Shown here: positions 1-8,679 of the stretch, piece by piece | Numbering within the stretch: the stretch's first letter is position 1 | How the letters are laid out: every line of letters begins with the position of its first letter | Source: Armatimonadota bacterium | GTDB taxonomy: Bacteria > Armatimonadota > DTGP01 > JAKQQT01 | Length of the DNA: 64,000 nt | Assembly: GCA_036504095.1 (NCBI GenBank) | Contig: DASXVS010000046.1 | Location: 1 to 64,000, forward strand | Direction of reading: 5' to 3' | Program-made: the position numbers and the translations under genes | The notes under the pieces: model-generated | What the model saw: only the letters and a program-made list of their open reading frames with translations | The model's database searches: none | What the model was told of the DNA's origin: nothing

Positions 1-183
1 GAGAGCTGAGAGCTGAGAGCTGAGGGCTGGGGGCTGAGGGCTGGGGGCTGGGGGCTGGGGGCTGAGGGCTGGGGGCTGAGGGCTGGGGGCTGAGGGCTGG
101 GGGCTGAGGGCTGGGGGCTGAGGGCTGGGGGCTGAGGGCTGGGGGCTGAGGGCTGGGGGCTGAGGGCTGGGGGCTGGGGGCAG
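1..183. repeat. Heptad tandem repeat, GGGCTGA/GGGCTGG type
   Basis: About 26 head-to-tail copies of a 7-bp word (GGGCTGA alternating with GGGCTGG, first copies GAGAGCT) fill the left edge of the window and probably continue beyond it. The strand is very G-rich, with runs of four or five G, so G-quadruplex formation is possible. The same word family recurs at 10552-10756. No coding potential is visible. Confidence 0.95.
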
Positions 184-384
184 GAGTGAACCGGCGGGAC
201 GCCGGTCGTACCGTTGAGAAGAGTCTACCACGGAGTAAACGGAGGGTACGGAGCGGAAACGATGGATTTGGAATGATGAGAGTCATGCCTGGAGGCGGTC
301 ATTCTTCGGCCTCCGGGCTTCAGCAACCAAAAAAGTTCAGACAAATGGGCGTTTTCGCGGGCTAGTAAGTAGGAGGCATTTCGT
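184..384. other. Intergenic stretch with one REP-like hairpin
   Basis: A short palindrome at 191-205 (CCGGCG-GGA-CGCCGG) is followed by TCGTAC, a variant of the GTAG-foot hairpins clustered at 2290-2576. The rest is non-repetitive and presumably carries the promoter of the gene at 385. A strong Shine-Dalgarno AGGAGG lies at 371-376. Confidence 0.5.
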
Positions 385-1221
385 ATGGAAGGACGGACTA
401 AGCCCGGACGGTTCTTTGATACGGGGGGGAAGGGTGGGATTCCGACGTCGCGGGATGGCGCGGCACTGTGGTGGGTTAGCCCATATCTGACCAGTGTGCC
501 GAGGCTGCTGTTGACCACTCACCTGGCAGTGCACGGGCCCACGCCGATGGCGGACCTGGCGCGGATGCTGCCGACGGAACTGGCGAATCTGCACCCACTG
601 GTGAAAGCGTTGGCGGGCAACCGGGTGCTGGAAACGTGGAAAGAGAAGGCGCATATTCCGGGTCGGTACGCATGCGGGCAGGTCAAGACGGTCCGGATGG
701 CGGCGATCACGGACATCGGACGGCGGTACCTGTGGCGTTACGGCTGGGTGACGCGGCGGGTGTATTTCTCGGATTTCCTGGACTATCCGCTGCGCGACGA
801 CGTACCGAGCGATCCGATGGAAGCGATCCGTGAGTGCGTTCGGACCGAATTCCTGCGCCCGTCGTCGCTGGCGCTGGCTTTCCAACTGGCGCTGTTTGGC
901 GCGACGCCTTTGCAGGGGCTGTACCACTACGCGGGCAATCGGGCTCTGACGTTCTTCCTGCTGCACAAATGGAGGGAGGCCGGACTGACGGGACGGCGTG
1001 GGTGGGAGCTGCTTTCGCAGACCTTCAACGATGAGGGATGGTGGGAACTGACGGCGGCGGGGCGATATGCGCTGAAGCGGCACGTGGACGCGATGCGGCG
1101 GGTGTGCGAGGCGAGCGGATACGTGATTGAGAGCGAGAGCGAGTTACACTACCCGTTTGTGGGGGCTGGGGATGGCGGAGAGGGCGACGCGGAATGTGAG
1201 TGTCTATCGGTTGGCGCGTAG
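385..1221 (+). CDS. Hypothetical protein, possible winged-helix fold
   Basis: This gene encodes 278 residues with no family I recognise. Residues about 35-85 (ADLARMLPTELANLHPLVKAL and following) read like an N-terminal winged-helix unit with a wing, and a second similar helical block occurs near residues 180-235, but no DNA-binding motif is decisive. There is no signal peptide or membrane segment, so the protein is probably cytoplasmic. The start is well supported by AGGAGG eight bases upstream. The 3' end overlaps the convergent gene at 1204 by 18 bp, so the two mRNAs can pair at their ends. Confidence 0.7.
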   Translation: MEGRTKPGRFFDTGGKGGIPTSRDGAALWWVSPYLTSVPRLLLTTHLAVHGPTPMADLARMLPTELANLHPLVKALAGNRVLETWKEKAHIPGRYACGQVKTVRMAAITDIGRRYLWRYGWVTRRVYFSDFLDYPLRDDVPSDPMEAIRECVRTEFLRPSSLALAFQLALFGATPLQGLYHYAGNRALTFFLLHKWREAGLTGRRGWELLSQTFNDEGWWELTAAGRYALKRHVDAMRRVCEASGYVIESESELHYPFVGAGDGGEGDAECECLSVGA

Positions 1222-2157
1222 TCGCGGGTTCCACAGGTTGTTGGTGTTGGTCGGGGACCAGCAGTTTTCGACGGTGATCGGTTTGCCGTTGACCGTTGTG
1301 CCGAGGCCGACGGTTTTGCCGATCTTCATGAACTGGGCGTGGCCGTCGGCGAACGCGTAGATTCCGCCTCCACCGTAGAGGTCGCGAGCGATGCCGCAGT
1401 CCGCGTTCTTTCCGTACGGTTCCGCATAGGGGTTGTTGTCCCGATCCCTCAGGATCTCGATGAACGCACGCGGGCTGATGTCGATCCAGCCATCGTGAGC
1501 GTTGCGCCACGGCTCGCTCTGCGGGCCGAGGGCATAGGTGAACGGCTTGGGGTCAGGCGCCTGACCGTACACTCCCGGCATAGGGGTGTTGGTTGACAAT
1601 TCTGCGAAGAGGATCGTGTTCTCGGGGCTATTCAGCGCGCTGACGGCGAGGGGTTTCGGCGGATTTCCGGCATTTACAAAAGCAAAATCGGCGTTGCCGT
1701 CGAATTGGCCTTTGGGCGGCGTGATGAGCAGGGCGTTGAGACCGTAGGTGAGGATTCGGCGTCTGACGGGGTCGGCACTGGATTTAATGCCGGTTTCGCC
1801 GTTGTTGAAGGCATCCTTGGCCTTGACCTGGGTGTTGATCTGCTCGTCCCAGCAGTTGTGGGCGTATCGGCCATCGGGGTTGCGGACCCAGCCGGGAAGC
1901 GCACCATAGTCCTCTGAATATACACGTGTGGCTATGGCGAGTTGCTTGATGTTATTGAGAGATTTTGTCTTGGCCACCCGTTCCGGGCGGTTGCACGGAC
2001 CGATCAGCACAAACCCGAACAGCCACAATGCACTCAAAGCAATCAGGCCAGCCGTGACGTTTGAAACGGGCTTCTGGAACACTGACAGCGCCCCATCGAG
2101 ACAGGCAGGGCAACGCATCCCAGTCTCGATTTCCGAACCGCAACGTTCGCATCGCAT
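1204..2157 (-). CDS. Zinc-ribbon, membrane-anchored pseudopilin-like protein
   Basis: The 317-residue product starts with a zinc ribbon (C4-x2-C7 and C16-x2-C19), followed by one transmembrane helix at about 36-54 and an extracytoplasmic domain that ends with a GGIYAFADGHAQFM motif. That last motif and the segment NIKQLAIATRVYSEDYGALP are typical of the H-X9-DG pseudopilin-like proteins of Armatimonadota and Planctomycetota. Here the prepilin peptide is replaced by a zinc ribbon plus helix, and the expected His before the DG motif is Tyr. The start has GAGGAGAC eight bases upstream. The function is unknown; the architecture suggests a surface or envelope protein made from a pseudopilin scaffold. 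Confidence 0.75.
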   Translation of the reverse strand: MRCERCGSEIETGMRCPACLDGALSVFQKPVSNVTAGLIALSALWLFGFVLIGPCNRPERVAKTKSLNNIKQLAIATRVYSEDYGALPGWVRNPDGRYAHNCWDEQINTQVKAKDAFNNGETGIKSSADPVRRRILTYGLNALLITPPKGQFDGNADFAFVNAGNPPKPLAVSALNSPENTILFAELSTNTPMPGVYGQAPDPKPFTYALGPQSEPWRNAHDGWIDISPRAFIEILRDRDNNPYAEPYGKNADCGIARDLYGGGGIYAFADGHAQFMKIGKTVGLGTTVNGKPITVENCWSPTNTNNLWNPRLRANR

Positions 2158-2254
2158 GGGTTGTCTCCTCGTCGGTCGGGATTGCTGCCTGCTTCGCAGA
2201 GAATGTCTACAGAGAGTTGACGAGCCGGAGCGGCGATCCGTTCGGTCCGGGGGT

Positions 2255-2576
2255 AGTTGGAAGATGGAAGTTGGAGGGCGGACGTTGGAACCCGGTGTCG
2301 GGCACGGCCCCTACGGGCCGCCCGTAGGGGCGGAGGCCGGCCCCACCCGCATCCGGCGGGACGCCGGACCTACCGTGCATCCGGCGGGATGGCCGGAATG
2401 GCAAGGTTTGCCGGCGGGGACGCCGACACTACCGTGCGTACCGGCCCGCCGATGGCCGGCGCGGAGGCCGGCCCCACCCGCATCCGGCGGGACGCCGGAC
2501 GTACCGTGCATCCGGCGGAATGGCCGGAATGGCAAGGTTTGTCGGCGGGGACGCCGACACTACTGGGCGTACCGGA
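2255..2576. repeat. Cluster of GTAG-foot REP hairpins plus a TTGGAAG heptad
   Basis: Positions 2258-2290 hold 7-bp words (TTGGAAG, ATGGAAG, TTGGAGG). From 2290 to 2576 there are at least five short hairpins. Read on the minus strand, four have GTAG or GTAC, two bases, then CCGGCG-TCC-CGCCGG or GTCGGCG-TCCC-CGCCGAC. Two of these hairpin pairs are near-identical direct duplications about 125 bp apart. No gene is present between 2158 and 2591. Confidence 0.85.
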
Positions 2577-2591
2577 CGCACGTGATTTGGG

Positions 2592-3470
2592 TTATCTCCC
2601 TCCGAGGCCGCTGAGGACGATGCCCTTCACGAAGTATTTCTGCGCCACGAAGAAGAGGAGCAGAAGGGGCGAAACGATGACGATGCTGGCGGCCATCAGG
2701 CGCCCGTACTCGGTGCTGTAAAGGCCGTTGAACTGGGCCAGGCCCACGCTGAGCGTGTACATATTCGGCGTGCGGAGGTAGACCAGCGGGCCGAACAGGT
2801 TGTTCCAGCTGCCCATGAACGTGAAGATGCCCACCGTGATGAGCGCGGGCTTCGAGAGCGGGAGGAAAATACGCCAGAAGATATCGAAACGGTGGCATCC
2901 GTCGATGCGGGCCGCGTCTTCCAGTTCGCCTGGCAGCGACATGAAGAACTGGCGCAGGAGGAAGATCATGTAGGCGCTGCCGCAGTAGGCGGGCACGGTG
3001 AGCGGGAGGAACGTATTGACCCAGCCGATATCCTTGAACTTCGCATACAGCGGGAGGAGCGTGGCGAAGGGAGGCAGCATCATCGTGCTGAGCATGATCG
3101 CGAACCACACGTTCTTGCCGGGGAACGGTAGGCGCGCGAAGCCGTAGGCGACCATGGCCGATGCGCAGAGTATGCCGACGACGTTCGCGAAGACGATGAC
3201 GCACGTGTTCCGCAGTTCCAGCATGAAGTTCATCTGCGCCAGGGCGAGGCCGTAGTTGGCGGGGTAGAACGGCTTCGGGAGCTCGAACACCGCCATTTTG
3301 TCCGCCTGCGCCGGGTTCTTGAAGCTGATGCTCAACATGAAGAGGAACGGGGCGGCGAACATGATCGCGCCGAGCGTCAGGGCGATGAACGCCGTGATGC
3401 GCGTGTTGCGCTCCCGCTTTCGCTTCCGCTCCCGCCAACCGCCAACCGATGGTGCTGTTACCGTTGCCAT
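2592..3470 (-). CDS. Carbohydrate ABC transporter permease, MalG type
   Basis: The 292-residue inner-membrane protein has six predicted helices, the first at about 28-48, and the conserved cytoplasmic EAA loop at residues 183-208 (EDAARIDG, then IFLPLSKP), where the ATPase docks. This is the CUT1 family of sugar importers. It is the last gene of a leftward set with a MalF-type permease (3604) and a binding lipoprotein (4785). No ATPase gene is nearby, as is usual for CUT1 systems that share one MsiK-like ATPase. The substrate cannot be read from sequence. The gap to the upstream permease gene is occupied by an inverted heptad repeat. Confidence 0.93.
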   Translation of the reverse strand: MATVTAPSVGGWRERKRKRERNTRITAFIALTLGAIMFAAPFLFMLSISFKNPAQADKMAVFELPKPFYPANYGLALAQMNFMLELRNTCVIVFANVVGILCASAMVAYGFARLPFPGKNVWFAIMLSTMMLPPFATLLPLYAKFKDIGWVNTFLPLTVPAYCGSAYMIFLLRQFFMSLPGELEDAARIDGCHRFDIFWRIFLPLSKPALITVGIFTFMGSWNNLFGPLVYLRTPNMYTLSVGLAQFNGLYSTEYGRLMAASIVIVSPLLLLFFVAQKYFVKGIVLSGLGGR

Positions 3471-3485
3471 GAATATCTCCGGGGG

Positions 3486-4563
<1,078 letters not shown>

Positions 4564-4611
4564 CGGGTTGTCTCCCCGGTGGTGTTATTCGTTGTTGGCA
4601 AAGTCGTTGTA

Positions 4612-4790
4612 CCTTATTGATATGTGCCGGTCGTACCGTGTTGCAGGCCCCGGCGTTCAGAACGGGCGAGGCGCCCCCGCTCCGTCGTGTGCCCAGTGTC
4701 GGGCACGGAGGCCCGACCTACCAAGTTGGAAGATGGAAATTGGAGGATGGACGTTGGACCCGGTGTTGGGCACGGAGGCCCGACCTACCG
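4612..4790. repeat. GTAG-foot REP hairpins with TTGGAAG heptads
   Basis: Two copies of a hairpin (GTCGGGC-CTCCGT-GCCCGAC in the minus-strand sense, each preceded by GTAG) lie at about 4690-4722 and 4763-4793. They flank a heptad stretch at 4727-4757 in which TTGGAAG, ATGGAAA and TTGGAGG repeat every 7 bp. The arrangement repeats the mixed REP and heptad layout seen at 2255-2576. The right end touches the 3' end of the binding-protein gene. Confidence 0.85.
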
Positions 4791-6116
4791 GGTTGGGCCT
4801 TTTGGTTCTTTGGCCAGCAGTTTATTTGTGGCGGCCTGATAATTTCGCAGGGCGGCCGCGATATCCATATGCTCGGTGCGGAGCATGTCGTCGGTGGACG
4901 GTGTCGCGATGCCGTTGATGTACTCCGAAGCGCCGACGATGGGCGGGATGGTGATGCGAGAGTCGTACAGGCTGTCCACAAGCACCCTCGAGTTGGCCGG
5001 CGGCGGCTTCAGGAAGTACTTCGGGCTGAGGGCGAGGGCCTTCACAGCCGTTACGCAGTTCTTCTCGCAACCCAGGATCGCCTGGCCGCCCTCCGGGCTG
5101 CAGTAGAATTTGGCCCAGCGGTACGCGGCCGCCTTGTGCTGCGCGTCGGAATGCCGTGAGATACACACACCACCGACCGCGAGGCGCTCGACGTTGAACT
5201 TCATGCCCGGCATGAGAGTGGCATCGTACTTGAAATCGGTGATCTTGTTGAAGTCCACCGTCATGTACGTGCGTCCCGGCAGCATCGCGATCTGTCCGAG
5301 CTTGAACATCTGCATTGACGACGTTTCCTGCACCTGGGCAGGCGTTGGCGCGATGTGGTCCTTGAACCGGAGCGCCCGGAGCGTTTCAACCGCCTCCAGG
5401 GCTTGCGGCGAGGCGATGAGGCACCTGGTGTAATCGCTGTTGAACACGTGGCCGCCATTGCCCTCGATGGTGGTGGCGGTGTCCGGCAGGAACATTCCGA
5501 ACTGGGTGATGCGTCCCCTATCGTCCTTCACCGTGAGTTTGCGGGCGGCCTCGATCATCTGGGCCCATGTCCACTTGTCCGTGGGAAACGGCACGCCGGC
5601 CTTCTCAAAAAGGTCCTTGTTATAGAACAATATGTCCGTGGAAAAATGGATCGGGTAGGCGTAGAGCTCCTGCTTCGCGCGCGGTATTTTCAGGTACGGC
5701 GGCGCGTAGCGCAGCGCGTTCACAACCTCCGGGAAATAGATGTTGAGGTTCGACGCCTTATCGCGGGCGATGAGTTCATTGAGCGGTTCGATGGCGCCCT
5801 TGATGGCGAGGCGCGGGATGTCATCGGTGACGGCGTAGAATGCGTCAGGTTCGGTTCCAGAGGCGGTCTCGACGTAGATTTTGTCGCGGGCCATGCTGTT
5901 GAATTCGACCTGAACTTCAATATCGGGATTGGCCTTCTCGAAGTCACGCTTGATGGCGTTCACCATGTCCATCTGCCCCTGGCCGGTCTCATAGGTGAGG
6001 AACCGGATGACCGTCTTACCGGACGGCGGCAGCGGGCGGCTGAAATAGACCGCACATCCCAGGGATGACAAGATGAGGAGAAGGACCCCGAACTTACTTA
6101 GGGTTTCACGTTCCAT
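4785..6116 (-). CDS. Sugar ABC transporter substrate-binding lipoprotein
   Basis: The 443-residue product begins METLSKFG-like after a basic start and has a lipobox LSSLGC near residue 20, so it is a lipoprotein held at the membrane. The mature part matches family 1 extracellular solute-binding proteins of CUT1 importers: VIRFLTYETGQGQ at the mature N-terminus, a middle segment with YPIHFSTDILFYNKDLFEKAG, and KWTWAQMIEAARKLT. I chose the start at 6116 because AGGAG lies six bases upstream; an in-frame extension to 6362 would be translated repeat. It is first in a leftward gene set with the two permeases. The C-terminus ends inside a REP hairpin. Confidence 0.93.
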   Translation of the reverse strand: MERETLSKFGVLLLILSSLGCAVYFSRPLPPSGKTVIRFLTYETGQGQMDMVNAIKRDFEKANPDIEVQVEFNSMARDKIYVETASGTEPDAFYAVTDDIPRLAIKGAIEPLNELIARDKASNLNIYFPEVVNALRYAPPYLKIPRAKQELYAYPIHFSTDILFYNKDLFEKAGVPFPTDKWTWAQMIEAARKLTVKDDRGRITQFGMFLPDTATTIEGNGGHVFNSDYTRCLIASPQALEAVETLRALRFKDHIAPTPAQVQETSSMQMFKLGQIAMLPGRTYMTVDFNKITDFKYDATLMPGMKFNVERLAVGGVCISRHSDAQHKAAAYRWAKFYCSPEGGQAILGCEKNCVTAVKALALSPKYFLKPPPANSRVLVDSLYDSRITIPPIVGASEYINGIATPSTDDMLRTEHMDIAAALRNYQAATNKLLAKEPKGPTR

Positions 6117-6171
6117 AGAGGCTCCTGAACTGATGATAGTACCGTGGCGGGCGGCCGGGTCAACGGCGGGT

Positions 6172-6290
6172 GCCGGGTTCCGGGTTCCGTGGCAGCATCC
6201 AGCATCCGGCATCCAGCATTCAGGCCGGAGGGGGCGGGCGGAGGACGGGCAATGCAAAATGAAAAATGGAGAATGAAAAATGCAGGGTGC
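6172..6290. repeat. Mixed heptad repeats (GGGTTCC, CAGCATC, AAAATGA)
   Basis: Several 7-bp words follow one another: GGGTTCC, then CAGCATC and CGGCATC with a spacer starting CAGGCCGGAGG, then AAAATGA, AAAATGG and AGAATGA. A short CATCCATCGTTCATCATCC stretch follows at 6356-6372. The block separates the binding-protein gene from the small RNA locus. No ORF of its own is credible here. Confidence 0.85.
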
Positions 6291-6374
6291 CCGACGCAAA
6301 GCGTTCAACCCAGCCCTTCTCTCGGAGTGTGAGGGGGTGAGGGGTCCAGACCCGCCATCCATCGTTCATCATCC

Positions 6375-6409
6375 AAAAACCGGCCCCGCCTCTATTGAGA
6401 CGGGGCCGG
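6375..6409 (-). terminator. Intrinsic terminator of the small RNA
   Basis: CCGGCCCCG pairs perfectly with CGGGGCCGG, and an inner CTC/GAG stem continues it; on the minus strand the hairpin is followed by UUUUU (6375-6379). Confidence 0.75.
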
Positions 6410-6519
6410 ACGGTATACTGTTTGGGTCTAGAGGCCGAAGCCTCCGTGAAGAAGAGCCTCAGCCCCTACAGTCACCTCGACTGTGATCTAACATACTTAG
6501 CATCCCTCCTTTCGTGTCT
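6375..6519 (-). ncRNA. Candidate small structured RNA with own promoter and terminator
   Basis: On the minus strand an extended -10 box (TGGTATAAT, 6526-6534) would start a transcript near 6519. The RNA has a hairpin at 6468-6484 (ACAGUC-GAGGU-GACUGU), a hairpin with a UUCG tetraloop at 6431-6444 (GAGGC-UUCG-GCCUC), and an intrinsic terminator at 6380-6409 followed by five U. Near its 5' end is AAAGGAGGG, then two ATG codons (6503 and 6494) opening an 11-14 codon frame ending MLDHSRGDCRG. It may be a regulatory sRNA, possibly with anti-Shine-Dalgarno-like exposure, or a tiny-peptide mRNA. I do not recognise a known RNA family. Confidence 0.55.
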
Positions 6520-6525
6520 ACCGGA

Positions 6526-6534
6526 ATTATACCA
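6526..6534 (-). promoter_or_regulatory. Extended -10 promoter of the small RNA
   Basis: TGGTATAAT on the minus strand is a perfect extended -10 element (TGn plus TATAAT). There is no good -35 hexamer at 17 bp, which is usual for extended -10 promoters. The predicted start at 6519 is an A. Confidence 0.6.
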
Positions 6535-6582
6535 CAACGGAAGTCGATTGGGACCACTTTTGGGAGAAGGGGGCGGGTGACA

Positions 6583-6857
6583 GCATTCAGGGGCCAGGAT
6601 TCAGGATTCAGGATTCAGCATTCAGCATCCAGCATCCAGCATCCAGGGTTTGGGGTTCAGGTGCAGGATTCAGGATACAGGATTCAGGATTCAGGATTCA
6701 GGACTCAGCATCCAGCATCCGGCATCCGGCATCCAGGGTTTGGGATTCAGGATTCAGGATACAGGAGTTAGGACACAGGATTTAGGAGTAGGAACAACTG
6801 AGACTTGAGGCCGGTTGCCCGATTCTCAAGTCTCAATTCTCAAGTCTCAATTCTGAA
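6583..6857. repeat. Heptad arrays GGATTCA/CAGCATC and an inverted CTCAAGT element
   Basis: Positions 6583-6785 hold words such as GGATTCA, CAGCATC and CGGCATC, all with a 7-bp period. At 6798-6857 a left arm (GAGACTTGAG) and a spacer starting GGCCGGTTGCCCG are followed by inverted words CTCAAGT and CTCAATT. The inverted unit sits directly behind the stop codon of the Spy-like gene at 6862. Confidence 0.9.
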
Positions 6858-6861
6858 CGGC

Positions 6862-7305
6862 TTATCGCGGTGGGCGCTCCCAGGGGGCGTCGCGGCGTTC
6901 CATGGGGCGGCGGTGCATGCCCTGGCGCATCTTGCTATATTGATCGGCGGTTAGAATCTTCCGGAGTTCCACCTGCAGTTTGAGGTGCTGGTCCAGAATG
7001 TCTTTCTGGATGCCGTTGATCTGCTTGTTCAGTTGTCTGGCCTGGCCGAGGTCGAGGTCGAACCGGTCATAGAGCCCTTCAAGGGTTCGCCGGCGGTCGA
7101 AGAGCGATTTCTCCAGATCGCGCATTTTCGGGCCGAAATCCTTAAGGACGTCCTGCACCCTCTTCATCTGGTCGGCGTTCAGGCCCAGTGTGCTCAGCCT
7201 GTTGACGCGGCCCTGGGGCGGGCCGCCCGGCGGCGGGGGCGCCTGCGCCGATGCGGGTCCGGCAATCAGCAGGGCCAGTGCGAGTTCAGCCAAAATGAGT
7301 TTCAT
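6862..7305 (-). CDS. Spy/CpxP-like periplasmic protein
   Basis: The 147-residue protein has a signal peptide (MKLILAELALALLIAGPASAQA), a proline-rich linker, then an all-helical domain with RVNRLSTLGLNADQMKRVQDV and TADQYSKMRQGMHRR, like the LTxxQ repeats of Spy/CpxP/CnrX-type periplasmic sensors and chaperones. I chose the start at 7305 because it gives a proper signal peptide and GGAAGGA lies upstream; a longer frame to 7344 exists. It follows the anti-sigma gene by five bases, so the sigma factor, anti-sigma factor and this periplasmic helical protein form one leftward operon. A role in sensing metal or envelope stress is an inference from CnrX/CnrY/CnrH-like sets. Confidence 0.75.
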   Translation of the reverse strand: MKLILAELALALLIAGPASAQAPPPPGGPPQGRVNRLSTLGLNADQMKRVQDVLKDFGPKMRDLEKSLFDRRRTLEGLYDRFDLDLGQARQLNKQINGIQKDILDQHLKLQVELRKILTADQYSKMRQGMHRRPMERRDAPWERPPR

Positions 7306-7310
7306 CGTGG

Positions 7311-7802
7311 TCAGTCCTTCCCGCCATCGGCCAGGTATGTCCAAGTCTGGTCCGAGACGTCCCGCAGGGGGTTATCGCTTTGTTGAGCGACCATGCGGGC
7401 CTGATCCAGCGTCTGTGCAATATCGCGTGCGCCGGCGGTCTGTTCGGGAACGGTGCGTGACGGCGCGAGCATCAGGACGAGGGCAGCGAAGCCGGTGGCC
7501 ACCGCCAGCGTCCAGGCGCGGCGATTGGACCGGCGGTATGTCGCCACCGCGATGGGCGCCGGCGCGGCCGCCGACAACGCGCTGAGCGCGGTCTGGCGGG
7601 CTCGGACGGTATCCCAGAGGTCCTGTTTCGCGCTAACGATCGGGACGTTGGCGAGAGTGGTTCCCAGAGTGCGTTCTTCCTCCAGCAGGGCGAGGCATTC
7701 CTGGCACTCGCCGAGGTGGATATCGATCGCGCCCGCCTCAGCTGCAGACAGCCGCTGCCATGCGTAGTCCATCAGTTGTGGACGGATTTCGGTGCAATTC
7801 AT
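7311..7802 (-). CDS. Anti-sigma factor with zinc-finger (ZAS/zf-HC2) domain
   Basis: The 163-residue protein opens with the anti-sigma zinc-finger signature MNCTEIRPQL and H29-x3-C33-x2-C36 (HLGECQEC), which binds the cognate ECF sigma factor in the cytoplasm. One transmembrane helix at about 96-114 follows, then a short periplasmic tail. The start codon lies 65 bp inside the upstream sigma gene, so translation of the two is tightly coupled. The next gene downstream encodes a periplasmic helical protein that may pass a signal to this tail (inference). Confidence 0.88.
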   Translation of the reverse strand: MNCTEIRPQLMDYAWQRLSAAEAGAIDIHLGECQECLALLEEERTLGTTLANVPIVSAKQDLWDTVRARQTALSALSAAAPAPIAVATYRRSNRRAWTLAVATGFAALVLMLAPSRTVPEQTAGARDIAQTLDQARMVAQQSDNPLRDVSDQTWTYLADGGKD

Positions 7803-8388
7803 CGGGCGCGTCTCCTTTCTCCAAGTTCACCATCGTGTCCCGCAATCGTCTCCGGGCGCGGAACAGACGGCTCTTGATGTTAACCGGCGAAATGCCGGTA
7901 ATCTCTTCTATTTCCAGGTACGAACACCCTTGCAGGTGGTACAAAGTGACGAGCAGCCTGTCGTCCGAGCTCAATTTCGCCATCGCGGCGGCCAGCGCCC
8001 GGTTGTCCTCCCGGCGCATCGCCGATTCCTCGGGAGTCTCCGCGGCATCCCGCCGGTCCGGCATTTCCCTTTCGGTGGGCGAAAGATCCTCCCAGAAGAC
8101 CTCCTTGCCCACACGGCCGGAGCGCAAGCGGTCCATCGCCATGTTGGCGGCAATGCGGTACATCCACGTGGAGACCCGGCTCTGCCCGCGGAAATCCGCG
8201 GCCTTGAGCCAGACCTTGACGAAGACATCCGGCGCCACTTCCTCGGCATCGGCGTGACTGCCGAGCATCCGGAAGACCAGGTTGTAAATCATGCGATTGT
8301 GACGCTCGTACAACGCGCGGAATGCGGCATCATCGCCTTCCCCGCACCGTTGAATGAGCATCTCATCGCTTACCGATTCCACTGGCAA
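7738..8388 (-). CDS. ECF (sigma-24/RpoE-type) RNA polymerase sigma factor
   Basis: The 216-residue protein has sigma region 2 at about 22-88 (FRALYERHNRMIYNLVFRML, STWMYRIAANMAMDRLR) and region 4 at about 130-185 (LSSDDRLLVTLYHLQGCSYLEIEEITGISPVNIKSRLFRARRRL in pieces), the normal ECF layout. The start codon is TTG, with AAAGGA nine bases upstream. The C-terminal 25 residues beyond region 4 come from the overlap with the anti-sigma gene. It is the first gene of the sigma, anti-sigma and Spy-like operon. I cannot tell its target promoters. Confidence 0.9.
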   Translation of the reverse strand: MPVESVSDEMLIQRCGEGDDAAFRALYERHNRMIYNLVFRMLGSHADAEEVAPDVFVKVWLKAADFRGQSRVSTWMYRIAANMAMDRLRSGRVGKEVFWEDLSPTEREMPDRRDAAETPEESAMRREDNRALAAAMAKLSSDDRLLVTLYHLQGCSYLEIEEITGISPVNIKSRLFRARRRLRDTMVNLEKGDAPDELHRNPSTTDGLRMAAAVCS

Positions 8389-8679
8389 AGGACTGTTCCT
8401 TTCAACTGCTCATGGGTTTAGACGGCCCGAACCGGCCGGGGTTGCATGCTCAAAATCGGTGTCTGGGCGGAATCGCAGCAATACCAGGGCCAATGGTGGC
8501 ATCGGCCGTCACCCTGTGAACCGGACAATCGAAGAGGAATGCCGGTGGTCTCTTCCGCATGTGTCGCAAAGGGGGCTGCGGGGTATGAATGGACATCACG
8601 ACCGGATCCGGGAGGACCGGTATCGCATACATCAGGGAGCGTGATGCGCCCCTGAATGTCTCGAAAGGAAGAATACACC
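8389..8679. other. Divergent intergenic region
   Basis: The 291 bp between the ECF sigma gene and the secreted protein gene contain no ORF with a ribosome site and no heptad repeats. It should hold both promoters. I looked for a riboswitch-like fold and found no known core. AGGAAGA at about seven bases before 8680 is the ribosome site of the rightward gene. Confidence 0.4.

Noticed and set aside
2061-2721. Plus-strand frames over the REP cluster and permease end
   Set aside because: They run through palindromic repeats and antisense to a clear permease gene; their composition is rich in Arg, Gly and Pro as expected for shadow frames.
4600-4622. Shared word GTACCTTATTG at 4610 and 14072 as a common promoter or operator
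   Set aside because: Only 11 bp are shared at two sites with different distances to the start codons; this can be chance.
6514-6785. Open frames through heptad repeats (also at 10508-10781, 15186-15452, 41453-41794)
   Set aside because: They encode only low-complexity peptides such as GFRIQDS repeats, exist because 7-bp words give stop-free frames, and lack ribosome sites.
8389-8679. Possible riboswitch upstream of the secreted protein gene
   Set aside because: I found no cobalamin, TPP, SAM or c-di-GMP core motif and no terminator or clear stem set.
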